Assembly (NCBI GenBank): GCA_020740775.1
Contig: JAHEWK010000040.1
Location: 186,001 to 250,000 of the forward strand
Reading direction: 5' to 3'
From: Ilyonectria destructans
Taxonomy: Eukaryota > Ascomycota > Sordariomycetes > Hypocreales > Nectriaceae
DNA: 64,000 nucleotides
In this document: positions 11,257 through 21,594 of the stretch, piece after piece
Position numbering within the stretch: the stretch's first letter is position 1
Layout of the letters: each line of letters starts with the position of its first letter
Position numbers and translations under genes: made by a program
The notes under the pieces: generated by a model
Database searches by the model: none
Seen by the model: only the letters and a program-made list of their open reading frames with translations
What the model was told of the DNA's origin: nothing

Positions 11257-12976
11257 CTAATCGTCGCTGACAGTCAGAGTGGCTGACTTGGTAATGAGAT
11301 ACTCTTCAATGGCAACGTCCTTTCCTGATTCCTTTCCATAACCGGACTCCTTGATACCTCCGAACGGCGACTCGGCAGCTGACTGGTTACCTAGATTAAG
11401 CTTAGCAAGAGCCTCATATTGAAGGTTACAGCTGCTGGGGACGTAGAACCTACCCGTGTTCATTCCGATCATTCCAGCCTCGAGCTTCTCCAGCAGCCGC
11501 CACGATCGGTTGACGTCCCTAGTGAAGAAGTAAGACGCAAGGCCCATGCTTGTGTCGTTGGCTGTTCTGACAGCTTCCTCCTCAGTATCGAACTTGAAGA
11601 GAGCACAGAGCGGGCCAAAGGTCTCTTCGGTGGCAACCTGCATGTTCAAGTTGGCGTCGGAAATGATGGTTGGCTCGAAGAAGTATCCTCTACCCAGATT
11701 ACCGGGCCTTTTACCGCCGTGGGCGAGCTTGCCGCCATTCGCGACAGCGTCTTTGACCTGGGATTCAACCTTGTCTACTCCCGCGGCGGTAGTAAGGGGT
11801 CCGAGAGTTGTGCTCTTACTATCGCCGTGGCCTATCGTGAGCTTGCGAGTCTCCTCGATCAACAGACGTTGGAACTCGTCATATACTCCGCTTTGCACGA
11901 AGACACGATTAGCTGTGATGCATGCCTGTCCAGCGTGTCGCCACTTGAGCAGCACCAACGCATCAACAGCCTTGCGAATATCGGCATCGTTGAAGACGAT
12001 GAAGGGACAGTTTCCCCCTAGTTCCAAAGTGACCTTCTTGAGCCCATCGCTACAATGTCGAGCAATCAGCTTGCCGATACGCGTACTTCCCGTAAAGGTG
12101 ACCTTCCGAACCAAGGGATGCTTGCAAAGGCTCTCACTGAGGCCAGGGGTGCAATTCAGGTCAGTTGTCAAGACGGTAAGAACCCCTTGGTCAAAACCGG
12201 CCCGGACAGCAAGCTCGGCCAGAGTAAGAACGCTTAGCGGGGTCTCCGGGGATGGCTTGATGATCATAGTACAGCCGGCGGCGAGGGCGGCACTGGCCTT
12301 GCGGAGGATCATGGCGACGGGGAAATTCCATGGAACCAATGCGACCGCCACTCCGATAGGTTGTTTAATCGTGATAGTGCGTCGATTCGCAATGGCCGAG
12401 TGCCCGATAGTGCCGTGTGTCCGTTCAGCTTCGCCCGCGAACCACCAGGGGAAGCCCAAGGCATACTCAAGTTCTCCCAAGGCCTCCGCTCTCGGTTTAC
12501 CTGTCTCATATGTGATGATAGTCGCGATATCATTCTTAGAGGCAGAAATAAGATCGTGCCATCGCAGCATCCACTTTGCACGCTGGCGTGGTGTGGTAGT
12601 TCGATAACGCTCGAATGCCGCATGCGAGGCTCTGACAGCTGGGTCGACATCTTGAACGTCGTTGATGGGGCAGCTGGCAAAGGTTTTGCCGGTGCCAGGG
12701 TCTATGAAATAACAATAGCGAAAGCGTCAATAGATGTGACTTGATAAGCAGTGTCCCAAGAACAAATGACTAACCAACGATTTCGAACCGCGCCCCTGAC
12801 TGCGACTCCACCCATTTGCCGGCGGCAAACGACTGTTGCTTGAGCAAAGTCGGGTCTTGAAGCTAGACTTATTGTCAGGTCTCAATAGCTCCAGACAGAC
12901 ATTGTATCTATCTATCTGCAGGCGCCACGGAGAACCATACCTGGAATGGAACTTGGAAGCTTTTGGTGGCTGCCAT
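11257..12976 (-). CDS. Aldehyde dehydrogenase, succinate-semialdehyde dehydrogenase type
   Basis: Four exons (12976-12941, 12862-12775, 12701-11454, 11390-11257) give 501 residues. Hallmarks are VPWNFP, the NAD fold motif FTGST, the general base region ELGGNCPF, the catalytic cysteine in AGQACITANRV, ETFGP, and the C-terminal SPFGGIKESGYGKE typical of SSADH (GabD) enzymes. It oxidises an omega-semialdehyde to a dicarboxylic acid with NAD(P). It fits downstream of the alcohol dehydrogenase, producing the dicarboxylate used by the CoA ligase. The last intron (63 nt, 11391-11453) is a multiple of three without a stop, so retention would give a longer protein, but splicing restores NTG-NQSAAESPFGG. 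It is divergent with the flavoprotein gene at 13594. Confidence 0.9.
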
Positions 12977-13593
12977 TATGAAGGGCCAGCTGGGTCTAGA
13001 AGCGGTCTGAGCGATGAGGAGGTGCTGTATACGCAGATGGGGTGTGACCTGTTGGGACTGGGAACTTGAGAACACACTGGCACACAATCGCTTTTGAACT
13101 TAGTCGATGCATGGAGAAGTAGCAGCAGCCATCAGTATCTTTCTGACCCCGCCAATACATTCATTTGTTGGGTTAACAGTTGCGACATGTCTTTGTTTCG
13201 GCTATATGAACTCCTGTATAGCCGATCTTGCTGGCCTTGACTACAAGCCTGATCAAGCATCGTCGGCTATACAACAACCCCGCTCCAGACTAATCTAGCT
13301 GAGAGCATGCGAGCGGCCCATTGCCAGGATCACGGGTTGCCGAATGATCGAAGTCAGCGCCCCGGAACCCAGTACCCCACAAACCCCGGTCGATTCCCCC
13401 GCAAACCCCAACGCACCCACTCATCACTTGTGAGGAGCTAAGTGTTGGCAGCCCATCCCTTTTGCCTGTCCTTGATGATGCTTTAAGCTCTCACCAATCC
13501 CATCCCAAACACAAACTCACTCTCACTCTTCATACAGCGCTCTCTCCTCCCTTTACTCACTACATCTTGCTCTTATCTAATCTTTGCCATACA
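12977..13593. promoter_or_regulatory. Divergent promoter with perfect inverted TCGGCTATA repeat
   Basis: TCGGCTATA at 13198-13206 and its reverse complement TATAGCCGA at 13217-13225 form a perfect inverted repeat with a 10-bp spacer, and a third copy lies at 13263-13271. The repeat is 222-249 bp upstream of the aldehyde dehydrogenase start and about 370 bp upstream of the flavoprotein start. Everted or inverted CGG half-sites are typical targets of Zn2Cys6 dimers, one of which is encoded at 21595. Confidence 0.6.
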
Positions 13594-15140
13594 ATGGCTT
13601 CGTCGTCTTATGACCTTATCGTTGTTGGCTCCGGCTTTGCCGGTTGCATGACGACCCTCAACTTCCTCCAGACTTGCCAGAGGCTGAAGAAGCCCGGCCG
13701 TGTTGCTCTCGTCGAGGCGGGGAAGAAAGGAGAGAGATGCGGCGCCTCTCGTTGGACTGGTGCCTTCTTGCGTCTTGACAAGGACCTGGAATTCGATGCC
13801 GACTGGATCCAGGAGATGGTCCAGGTCAGCAACGGACAAGCTGACTTGGACTACTGCCGCAAGCTTGCCCAGCACGCGAAGGCGACGGCCGAGTATGTGG
13901 AAGACTATGGTGTCGAGTTTATCCGTCATGAAGAGAAGAACGTAAGTATAATCCCTTTGGAGACGATTAGGCGGCCATATTCTAACTCTCATTCAAAAGG
14001 TTCTCTTGGAGTTCAAGACTAACCAGCACTTCGTCATGCCCAATGGAGGCGGCTTCGCCATCATTAAAGCTCTCATGAAGCACATCGAGCAGTTTGATAC
14101 CTGCGACGTACACTGGGAGACTGAGGGTCGAGAGCTTCTCAAGGACCAGCAGGGTCGCATCAACGGAATCCAGATCCGCCGCTCCAACGGACTCACTGAG
14201 AATTTGTATGCTCCCGACGTCATGCTGGCCAGCGGCGGCTTCGAGGGCAACCGTGAGATGCTCGCTAAGTACGTGGGCCCTAAGACCCACGAGCTCCAGC
14301 TCATTGCCCCTGGCCTGAAGTACAACCGTGGCCAAGGTCTCAACATGGCCCTCGCCGTCGGTGCTGATACGGCTGGTTCGTTTGATGGTATTCACTCCGA
14401 GCTTGTCGATACCCGCGCCACCAAGCCCGATGCTGTAATCTGGGGCCATAACTACGGCATTGTCGTCAACCAGGACTGCGAGCGGTTCTACGATGAGGGC
14501 AAGCGCCACCTGTTTGCCACCTTTGAGATGATTGCCTTGGAGCTTTGGCGAGACCACAACAACAAGGGTTACTTCATCACCGATAGCACCGTTATGAAGC
14601 GCTTCCGACCCGGCTGGGTCTTCGAGTCCACAGACCAGGAGCCTGTGGAGGCCGCTACCGTGCAGGAGCTTGCCAAGAAGCTCGGCATCGACGCTTCTAA
14701 ACTTAACACAACCATCACCGAGTTCAACGCCGCCTGTAACGATAAGACCTACGACCTTAGCAAGCTCGACGGCAAGGCTACCACAGGGCTCAAGGTCAAT
14801 AAGTCCAACTGGGCGAACCCCCTCAACTCTCCACCTTACTACGCCTTCCCCGTTACCACCCAGCTCACTTTTACTTTCGGCGGTGTCAAGGTCAACACTG
14901 ACTCCCAAGTCCTGGGTACAAACGGGGCCCCGATCCCTGGCCTGTGGGCTACTGGAGAACTTACCGGCTTGTTTTATAATGGTAAGAACCCTTTGCTTTA
15001 CTTGAGCCAGTGCATGCTGACAAATAACTGTAGAATATCCACCAGCCACTTCAGTGCTCCGATCTTTGACATTTGGTCGTCTGGCAGGTCAGGCCATCGC
15101 GAGAAGGCTGCAAACGGATCAGGAGAGGGCCCTTCTGTAA
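13594..15140 (+). CDS. FAD-dependent dehydrogenase, fumarate reductase / tricarballylate dehydrogenase-like
   Basis: Three exons (13594-13941, 14000-14981, 15034-15140) give 478 residues. The N-terminal dinucleotide fold is VVGSGFAGCMTTL with the FAD-ribose acid at VEAG. The body has ASGGFEGNREM, a segment near IHSELVDTR, and the C-terminal FAD end GLWATGELTG. Splicing 14982-15033 yields the expected ending LTFGRLAGQAIARRL. The overall plan is that of FrdA/KstD/TcuA flavoproteins; the N-terminal GASRWTGAFLR block and the DYCRKLA region recall tricarballylate dehydrogenase, which makes cis-aconitate. A dehydrogenation that creates or removes a C=C bond in a carboxylic acid is the likely role; the substrate is not determined. 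No mitochondrial signal is obvious. Confidence 0.82.
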
Positions 15141-15986
15141 TGACAAAGGCATGCTTCAAGGAGTGGGAAGACGTGATGGGATTGTGACTTCTTTCTCAAC
15201 AGCAATGTGTATCCTTGGTTCAAATGTGATCCTTCAATAGCATCAATCATATAATTTCATATCTGATGCGGAAAGTAATAATATTGCAAGACTGGTAGCA
15301 GACCAACCTGAAATCAAAAGTGAGGCTGTGACTAAGCGATTCGTTCTCAACGCTATTCACGCCCACACCTCACACTTTTGTAAACTTGGCCGCATTTGAC
15401 AGGGCCCTTCGTGGCAAAATTGAGTAGGCGTAAATATTAAGGCCCTATGACTCGTTCCACAATCCCAAAGGTGCTCCAGCGAGACGATCATGCAGGCCCA
15501 TCTAAGGGCCCACCAATGCCCTCCATGAACGTTAGTAGGAATGTCGTTGTGAAAGAAGCCTAAATAAAGTTTCCCAGCTGTCTCATGCCTAGGGAAATTA
15601 ACTTGGATTGCTTGCGAGGGAGGCACAATAGTGTATGACGATCAGGATCGTTAAAAATAACTGAACAATAATAATTCTACGTGTTCCAGAATCTCGATCA
15701 GCGTTGTACCAATATACTCATCTAACTTGGACTTAGACAAAGAGCCCTCTTTACTACCTCAAGACCACTTGTCCACAGCCAGCGAAGCGCCCTCTACTTA
15801 ACTCTGCTCACATCTTCTACTTGACTCGGTGTCCTTTACCAATCCCTATCTTCCCTTAGCCTTGAAAATACCTGCGCTCTTGAACGAGATTCAGGCACAC
15901 ACCGATGCATCTGGAACCACGACCCCTATCCTCTATGACGCGCCTCGAGCCAGAAGGATGAATGGCCTGAATTCCGATGCCACTCT
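15141..15986. other. Intergenic, convergent
   Basis: This gap is about 850 bp between the flavoprotein and the transporter pseudogene. I see no coding region or repeat. Confidence 0.5.
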
Positions 15987-17041
15987 CTACACTGCATCGG
16001 CCGTCTTCTTGGTTCGGCTCTCAGAGCCAGGTACGATAGTCGACAGATCTCCCAGAGGTGAGGTCAATGGGAAATCGACGGACAACAGGACAAGGGCAAG
16101 AAAATTGTACCAGCCCAAAGTGCTTGCAGCCAAAAGAATCCCGGCCCCCGCGTGCTGAAGGTTGAGCGCCTCGGCTGAATCACCATTTGAAACCGCAAAG
16201 AAGGAGCCCGCTAGGCAGGCGACTATTTAGTATGATGATCAGCATACTTTCCTAGCTGCGATTGCTTGCGGCTGACACTACAGACCATACTTACAACAAA
16301 GAGTGAAAAGGACAAACACGAGCAAGAATACGAGGTTGGTCCGCACACATGCGACCGTGGAGATAGCAGACGGAATAGTCATGCCTATCAGAAGTAAGGC
16401 GAAAGCAGCATAGAACTGTGGCCCATTCAGGCCCTCTGCTGCTTCTCCAGTCGAATAGATGCCGTAAACCCGTACTTAGGGACAATGGACGATCCGATAG
16501 TTGCACAGAAGCCCGCAAACGTGAAGAAGACAATTGCTGGAAATGTGTTTCCTGACATGGCATACTATTAGCAAATATATATCAAGCCTTCCGCTCTGGA
16601 CTCACCGAGAGTTCATTGTCCAACTCCTCCAAATCCAAGAAGCAGGCCACCGACATAGAGGTATGCTCCTCTGCAACACGTTAGCCCCAACGGACGGACT
16701 CAGTCAAGCTGGTTACTTACACGTTTGCCCCAGCAAGAAAACCTACGGCCCCCTGCCATCCCAGCAGAGAGGGTGAAGCTGGTGTACTGCATAGAAGCAA
16801 GCCTGCCAGGGCTTGGAAAAGGTCAGCTGGTTCTCGGCATAGAATACAACGAAGTTAACTCGCCTATAGGTGTAGGATTGCCAAATGTCTGCCTGAGATT
16901 TCCTTCCACATTGTTCTGTGGTGAGAGGTAAAGGTGTTGGAAAAACTCTGGGGACAGTTGAATGCTCCCGGCTGTGTGAACTTGTCTCAAAACTTCCTCC
17001 TGGTGGTTCTCCTCAACCATGCCATTGGATTTGGAAGACAT
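15987..17041 (-). pseudogene. GPR1/FUN34/YaaH-family carboxylate transporter, with stop and frameshift
   Basis: The exons read as an acetate/succinate transporter of the AceTr family: the signature GNPTPI, then LLGWQGAVGFLAGAN, LGNTFPAIVFFTFAGF, FYAAFALLLIGMTI, VRTNLVFLLVFVLFTL and a normal C-terminus with VDFPLTSPLGDLS. Likely introns are 16812-16863 (a GC-AG intron, donor GCGAGT), 16671-16720, 16552-16605 and one near 16210-16290. Two lesions are visible: an in-frame TGA at 16615-16613 where the family has an aromatic residue before LGNTFP, and a frame change near 16440-16460 between PKYGFTAS and GEAAEGLNG. It may be non-functional, or these may be assembly errors. In context it would import a carboxylic acid for the cluster. 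Confidence 0.75.
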
Positions 17042-17939
17042 GATGATGAACATTAAGGGGTTTAGAGTGAGTGAAGCGCTTTAGAGTAGTTACACAAGTA
17101 TTCCAGACACGAAAGAGGCAGTTGTTGTTAGAAGGACAGTTAGTTATTTATCAACAACTTGCACGACTCGCGACCTCGACGACTTCACTGTATCATATGC
17201 CTGCCAAGGAGATTAATGGAACAACAAGTCAGTCCTTGGGTCCCCAGATGTGGGGATTGTAGAAGCATCTGGGGATGCCAAGGATGCCGTCCATGCAGCG
17301 CAAATCTATCCCCTTGCATTCCTGTACGGTAGTTAACAGCATTCGGCTATGCAGATCTACTAAACATGTGGAGTTCTGTCCCAGATCAGCATGTGGATCA
17401 CTCAAAGCGAGAGATCAGTACGGCTCTGGCATGAGATGGTCTAAGAAGCTGGCTTGGCAGGCAGCGAAAAACTTGGGACTCTGGAGGTTATGTCTAACTA
17501 TGCCATAACGACTGTGATACTATATCAATTTAGACGGATAAAGTAATAGCTTGCAGCTAAGACTTTGCTGTTTAGTTTAATATAGCTCCTATATTCAAAT
17601 AATATTACCTAGTCAAAGATCAAGCTATCTTAACTTGATGGCATATCACTATTTGGGCTGGCTGGTAGTTCAAAGATCACATGCTCCCAGTCCCACTTCT
17701 CCAAGTCCCTTCGGTTAAAGCCGACTAACAAGCCTACCCGCCTGCATATAGCCGGCTGAGCTAGCCAGCATTCGGTTACCAACTAGTGTGTTACCGAACA
17801 GACGTTTTTGGCCCATCCAGAAAGCACCGAGGTCGACAACTATGTAATCCAAGAAAGTCGTCAAATGCTGATGAGCTGCGTGAATGCCTCTACATTCTGA
17901 ATATCTTTATTGACCTTCTGGCGTATCATTGCAGTAAAC
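17042..17939. promoter_or_regulatory. Divergent promoter, transporter / CoA ligase beta
   Basis: Cluster-motif variants are TCGGCTAT at 17343-17350, TATAGCCGG at 17747-17755 and a TCGGTTA ... ACCGA pair at 17772-17797. The stretch 17510-17640 is AT-rich. No coding sequence is supported. Confidence 0.4.
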
Positions 17940-19419
17940 ATGGCTTTCACAACGTGTGCACCTAGAATTTGGCGACAAGGGGTAAGTGATCTCCCCGTCG
18001 GCATGTGTGCTTCGACTGGCCTCAAACTGACTGCCCTAGGTTCGCTTGATGGCGTTGCAACAGCGCCGTCACCTTCATCTGCCTGAACACCAGTCCTTTA
18101 AGCTCCTAGAAGAGGCGAGTTCTTACCTTGTCCGCACGATCGCTATAATCTAATCCATTAGCGCAGTTTGGGATTCCAGTTTCCCGAGGCAAAGTAGCCA
18201 AGACGCCCGCCGAGGTCGGACCACTTATTGATCAACTCGGTCCATTACCTTTCGTAGACGCAGCATTATGATCTCGTCGCTGACATACGCTTCAGGTCAT
18301 CCATGTATCGTCAAGCAACAAGCTGTAGCAAATAGCGCAGCCAGCGCTCAAGTGGCCCAGAATGGAGCTGCTGGCGAAGCTCTGGCGTCGGAGATGCTCC
18401 AACGCCGTATCCAGAGCCTTACCTCAACAACAGAAGATGTGGTCACGGGCTTGTACGTGGCCGAGAGTATCGATTTCGACGAGACATGGTACCTTTCAAT
18501 GACTCTGGATAGGGAGAACTACACCCCGGTCATGATAGTATCTCGATCTAGAGACGGTGCATCAGGGGGCCGTGGTTCTTACAAGATGGGCCTCGGCGAA
18601 GGCATCACGTCTGATCTGCTATGTCGTATAAGCAAGCACGTCGGGGCGTCGCCCAAGGAGGAGAAAAACCTCAAAGATATCCTTGTCCGATTGCATAATC
18701 TCCTTGTCGCCAAGGAAGCGACGTTGCTCGAGATCAACCAGCTAGCACTGGGCTCAGACGGAACCTTCACGTGCTTAGATGCCAATCTGAACTTTGACTA
18801 TGCCGCCGAGAAACGCCAGCGGGAGTTATTCGCCATGCGTGACGCCAAGGCCGAGGTGCCAGAAGAGGTAGAGGCTCAAAAGCACGGCTTGGTTTACATC
18901 AAGATGGATGGCGATATCGGCAACGTCGTGAACGGAGCAGGTCTGGCTATGGCAACGAATGATGCCATTGCTCTCTATGGGGGACGCAGTTTGAATTTCC
19001 TTGATGCCGGCGGCCAAGCGACTAAGCAGACCATGCAAAAAGCATTCGAGATTATTCTGCGAGATGAGCGTGTAAAGGTTATTCTGGTCAACATCTACGG
19101 CGGTAAGTCACCATCTGGACCTGGGATAGCCCAATCTGAACAAATCTAGGCATCATTAAATGCGACATTATTGCCGAATCAATCATCGGTGCTGCTCAAG
19201 AACTTGGACCGCTACGGGTACCTCTTGTTGTTCGACTTCAGGGCATCAACTCTGCCGAAGGATTGAAGATTGTAAGTCGTCGTGATTTGTAAGGGTGTCC
19301 GAGGCGTCTGCTAACGTGTCCTGCAGCTCGAAGACGCGGATCTAGGGTTCTACGTCCAATCTGATTTTGGAAAGGCCGCAGAGACAGCTGTGCAGCTTTC
19401 CAAATCGGTCAAATCCTGA
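17940..19419 (+). CDS. Succinate-CoA ligase beta-subunit paralogue (ATP-grasp), divergent
   Basis: Six exons (17940-17981, 18040-18114, 18167-18239, 18296-19102, 19150-19271, 19327-19419) give 403 residues in one frame. Intron 18115-18166 must use a GC donor (GCGAGT) to give KLLEE-FGIPVSRG. A presequence-like start is followed by LHLPEHQSFKLL, PVSRGKVAKTP, VYVAE-type and LDR blocks, LLEINQL and LDANLNFD (Mg-ATP ligands), VNGAGLAMAT, FLDAGGQATK and VNIYGG. The glycine-rich loop normally following PCVVKAQ is missing; the segment is shorter and reads KQQAVANSAAS. It would form a heterodimer with the convergent alpha gene at 19903. The linkage of both subunits suggests a dedicated dicarboxylate-CoA ligase (succinate, itaconate or malate), though the altered nucleotide loop raises doubt about activity. 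Confidence 0.82.
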
Positions 19420-19902
19420 GTTTTGAAACCGTATGGTCGGCAACAAGCCCTATGAGCTGTGACTCGAGGAAGGTTTACGGGTTAGAGATGATTTAGGTAG
19501 AAGCATATACATATGCAAGGTATTCAACCAAGATTCCTAGCTGTCACGTTTCGAATTGATCTTGTAAAATAATGATGAAGTGGACGATGTGTTCACCGTG
19601 TATCGTGAACTTACTGTAGAACGAGGAGTGACCGCATGTATGGCGTAGAGGACACGGTCTTGTGTTACCACTGTGACTTTCTATCGCAAAATTATATGCA
19701 GGGGAGATAAAACGGAAGGAAGCAACAGAATGCATCTGTATTCTCATAAAATCTCTTTCCTGGGACGAGCCATGCCAGGAACTTTATTGGAGTACAGTAC
19801 AATGATGCTAGATATGAATTACTCTTTTTCTATATAGAATAACTATCTTCGATGAGCGGTCGTCACTTGCTATACATGCCACAGTTTCTGGTCGGCGCAA
19901 GA
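19420..19902. other. Intergenic between convergent ligase subunits
   Basis: The 483-bp gap lies between the 3' ends of the beta and alpha genes. I see nothing beyond AT-rich 3' sequence. Confidence 0.6.
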
Positions 19903-21231
19903 TTATTTGGCAAGCAGCTTCTTCATCACCTCACCCATGACTCCAGGATGCGGCACCACAACAGCACCGCTATCCTCCAGCGCCTTGGCCTTGGCCTCTG
20001 CTGACACGTCCTGTGGCGTCAATACAGCACCTGCATGGCCCATTGTCCTCCCCATTGGTGCTGTTTTACCGGCCACCATGGCAGCGATTGGCTTGGGGTT
20101 CGGTGTCTTCTTTCTATACTCTCGAATAGCTTCGGCGGCTCTGAGCTCGGCCTCACCGCCGATCTCTCCGATAACGATGATCCCCTCTGTTTCCGGATCG
20201 TCGAAGAATAGTTTTAGTCCGTCGAGGAGTGTCGTGCCTGTCATGCCCACCTGTTAGTTCACAAGTCCACTTTCGGACGAGGATGCGCCCACAGCGACTC
20301 ACCAGGCATCATGTCCCCCCCCATGCCAACCACTAGACTCTGTCCCAGCCCTGCACTCACAGTTGAGCCTACAGCTTCATAGCTAAGAGTTCCACTTTTA
20401 GATACGATACCGATGGACCCTCTCTTATACTGCTTATGCGGCATAATGCCAATACGACATTGGTCTGGAGCGATGATTCCGGGGCAGTTCGGTCCTACCA
20501 GCCGGGTCTTGGATTGGGTTCGTAGCATCTCCTGGACTCGAATCATATCGTGTATGGGTACGTGCTCGGCAACAGACACCACAAGCGGAATCTCAGCCTC
20601 GATGGCCTCGATAATGGCGGCCGCGGCGTAACTGGCTGGAACGAAAACGGAGGTCGCGTAGGGCTTCACATGCTCCATAGCCTGCAGAGAACAACGCGGT
20701 CAGTGCATGTGTCCGGTTGCAGAATGGTTGGGCAGAAGCTACGGTGGTCACTAGAGCCATCGTCCTGTCGCCCGTCTTACCTACCTCCTTGACATTGTTG
20801 AAAACAGGCAAGCCCAAATGCTCTTGGCCTCCCTTGCCGGGAGTAACACCCCCTACAATATTGGTGCCATATGCAATTGTGTCTTGGCGTTGATTGTCGC
20901 CTGTTGATAGAGAGAAGTTGTCAGCACCAGTTTCTGGATTTCCTTTGGCTTATCTGCAATTGAGTGGTGACGGAGCACATACCGCCTTTCCAGTGAACCC
21001 TTGAGATACTCGGTCAGCTTTCCCAGCCTGTCACCATCGTTGTGGAGTTAGATTGTGCAAGGTACAAATCTCACCTTGATAAATCACTCGTGTGTCCTTG
21101 TTAATTCTGAGGTTGCGTATTGTAGCGTCATATGGCTCCGGCCCAGGGCGAGCAGCAGAGCTTGAAAAGTGCCTCGCGGACGCGATACGGAAGGGCTGGC
21201 ACTTCAATCGTGCGAACTGGTGGCGCGACAT
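19903..21231 (-). CDS. Succinate-CoA ligase alpha-subunit paralogue
   Basis: Exons are 21231-21075, a 17-nt microexon 20999-20983, 20900-20785, 20681-20303 and 20237-19903. The N-terminus has a mitochondrial character ([23 protein letters not shown]). Core motifs are the CoA-binding [53 protein letters not shown] and the phosphorylated histidine in MGHAGAVL. With consensus splice sites the reading frame around the microexon is off by one nucleotide; using a weak donor four bases downstream (GTGCTC) would fix it, so either an unusual splice or a 1-nt lesion exists there. The rest is well conserved. Its partner is the beta gene at 17940, and its promoter is shared with the activator at 21595. 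Confidence 0.82.
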
Positions 21232-21594
21232 ACTTGATTGAGCAGAATCTAGGCTTGGATGAGCTCTAACAACTTATAAAATGATAGCAAAGTGCTCCTT
21301 GCTAGACCCTGTTCTCGGAGTTTAGTTCTCCTACTGGCTTGATATTCAATCCTACTCGGCTACATAGAATTTCTACCTCGTCTCTCGCAACACCGCCGAG
21401 GTTGCGTCACTAGGTTCACGCTACTAGCGGCCATGAGGATTGGCATCCGAGCCCTTCGTTGATTGGTTAGTTTGGCCTTACTTAATAGCCGAACTTGCAT
21501 TCCGGTGCGGGGGAGGCGACACTGCCGAAATAACACTTCATACTATAGCTTGACTCGCCGAACCCCATATCCATCCATCTGGATATCCACCACC
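21232..21594. promoter_or_regulatory. Divergent promoter, CoA ligase alpha / Zn2Cys6 activator
   Basis: The region holds TCGGCTACA at 21356-21364 (about 125 bp upstream of the alpha start) and ATAGCCGA at 21485-21492 (about 105 bp upstream of the activator start). These are close variants of the cluster motif and would allow autoregulation. Confidence 0.4.

Noticed and set aside
11546..12607. 353-codon plus-strand frame over the aldehyde dehydrogenase
   Set aside because: Antisense shadow; low complexity and no domain.
13982..15049. 355-codon minus-strand frame opposite the flavoprotein
   Set aside because: It is an antisense shadow of biased third positions in the FAD enzyme gene; the plus strand has all motifs and introns.
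14841..15187. Unspliced C-terminus of the flavoprotein ending at 15187
   Set aside because: Reading through 14982-15033 destroys the conserved LTFGRLAG ending that splicing restores.
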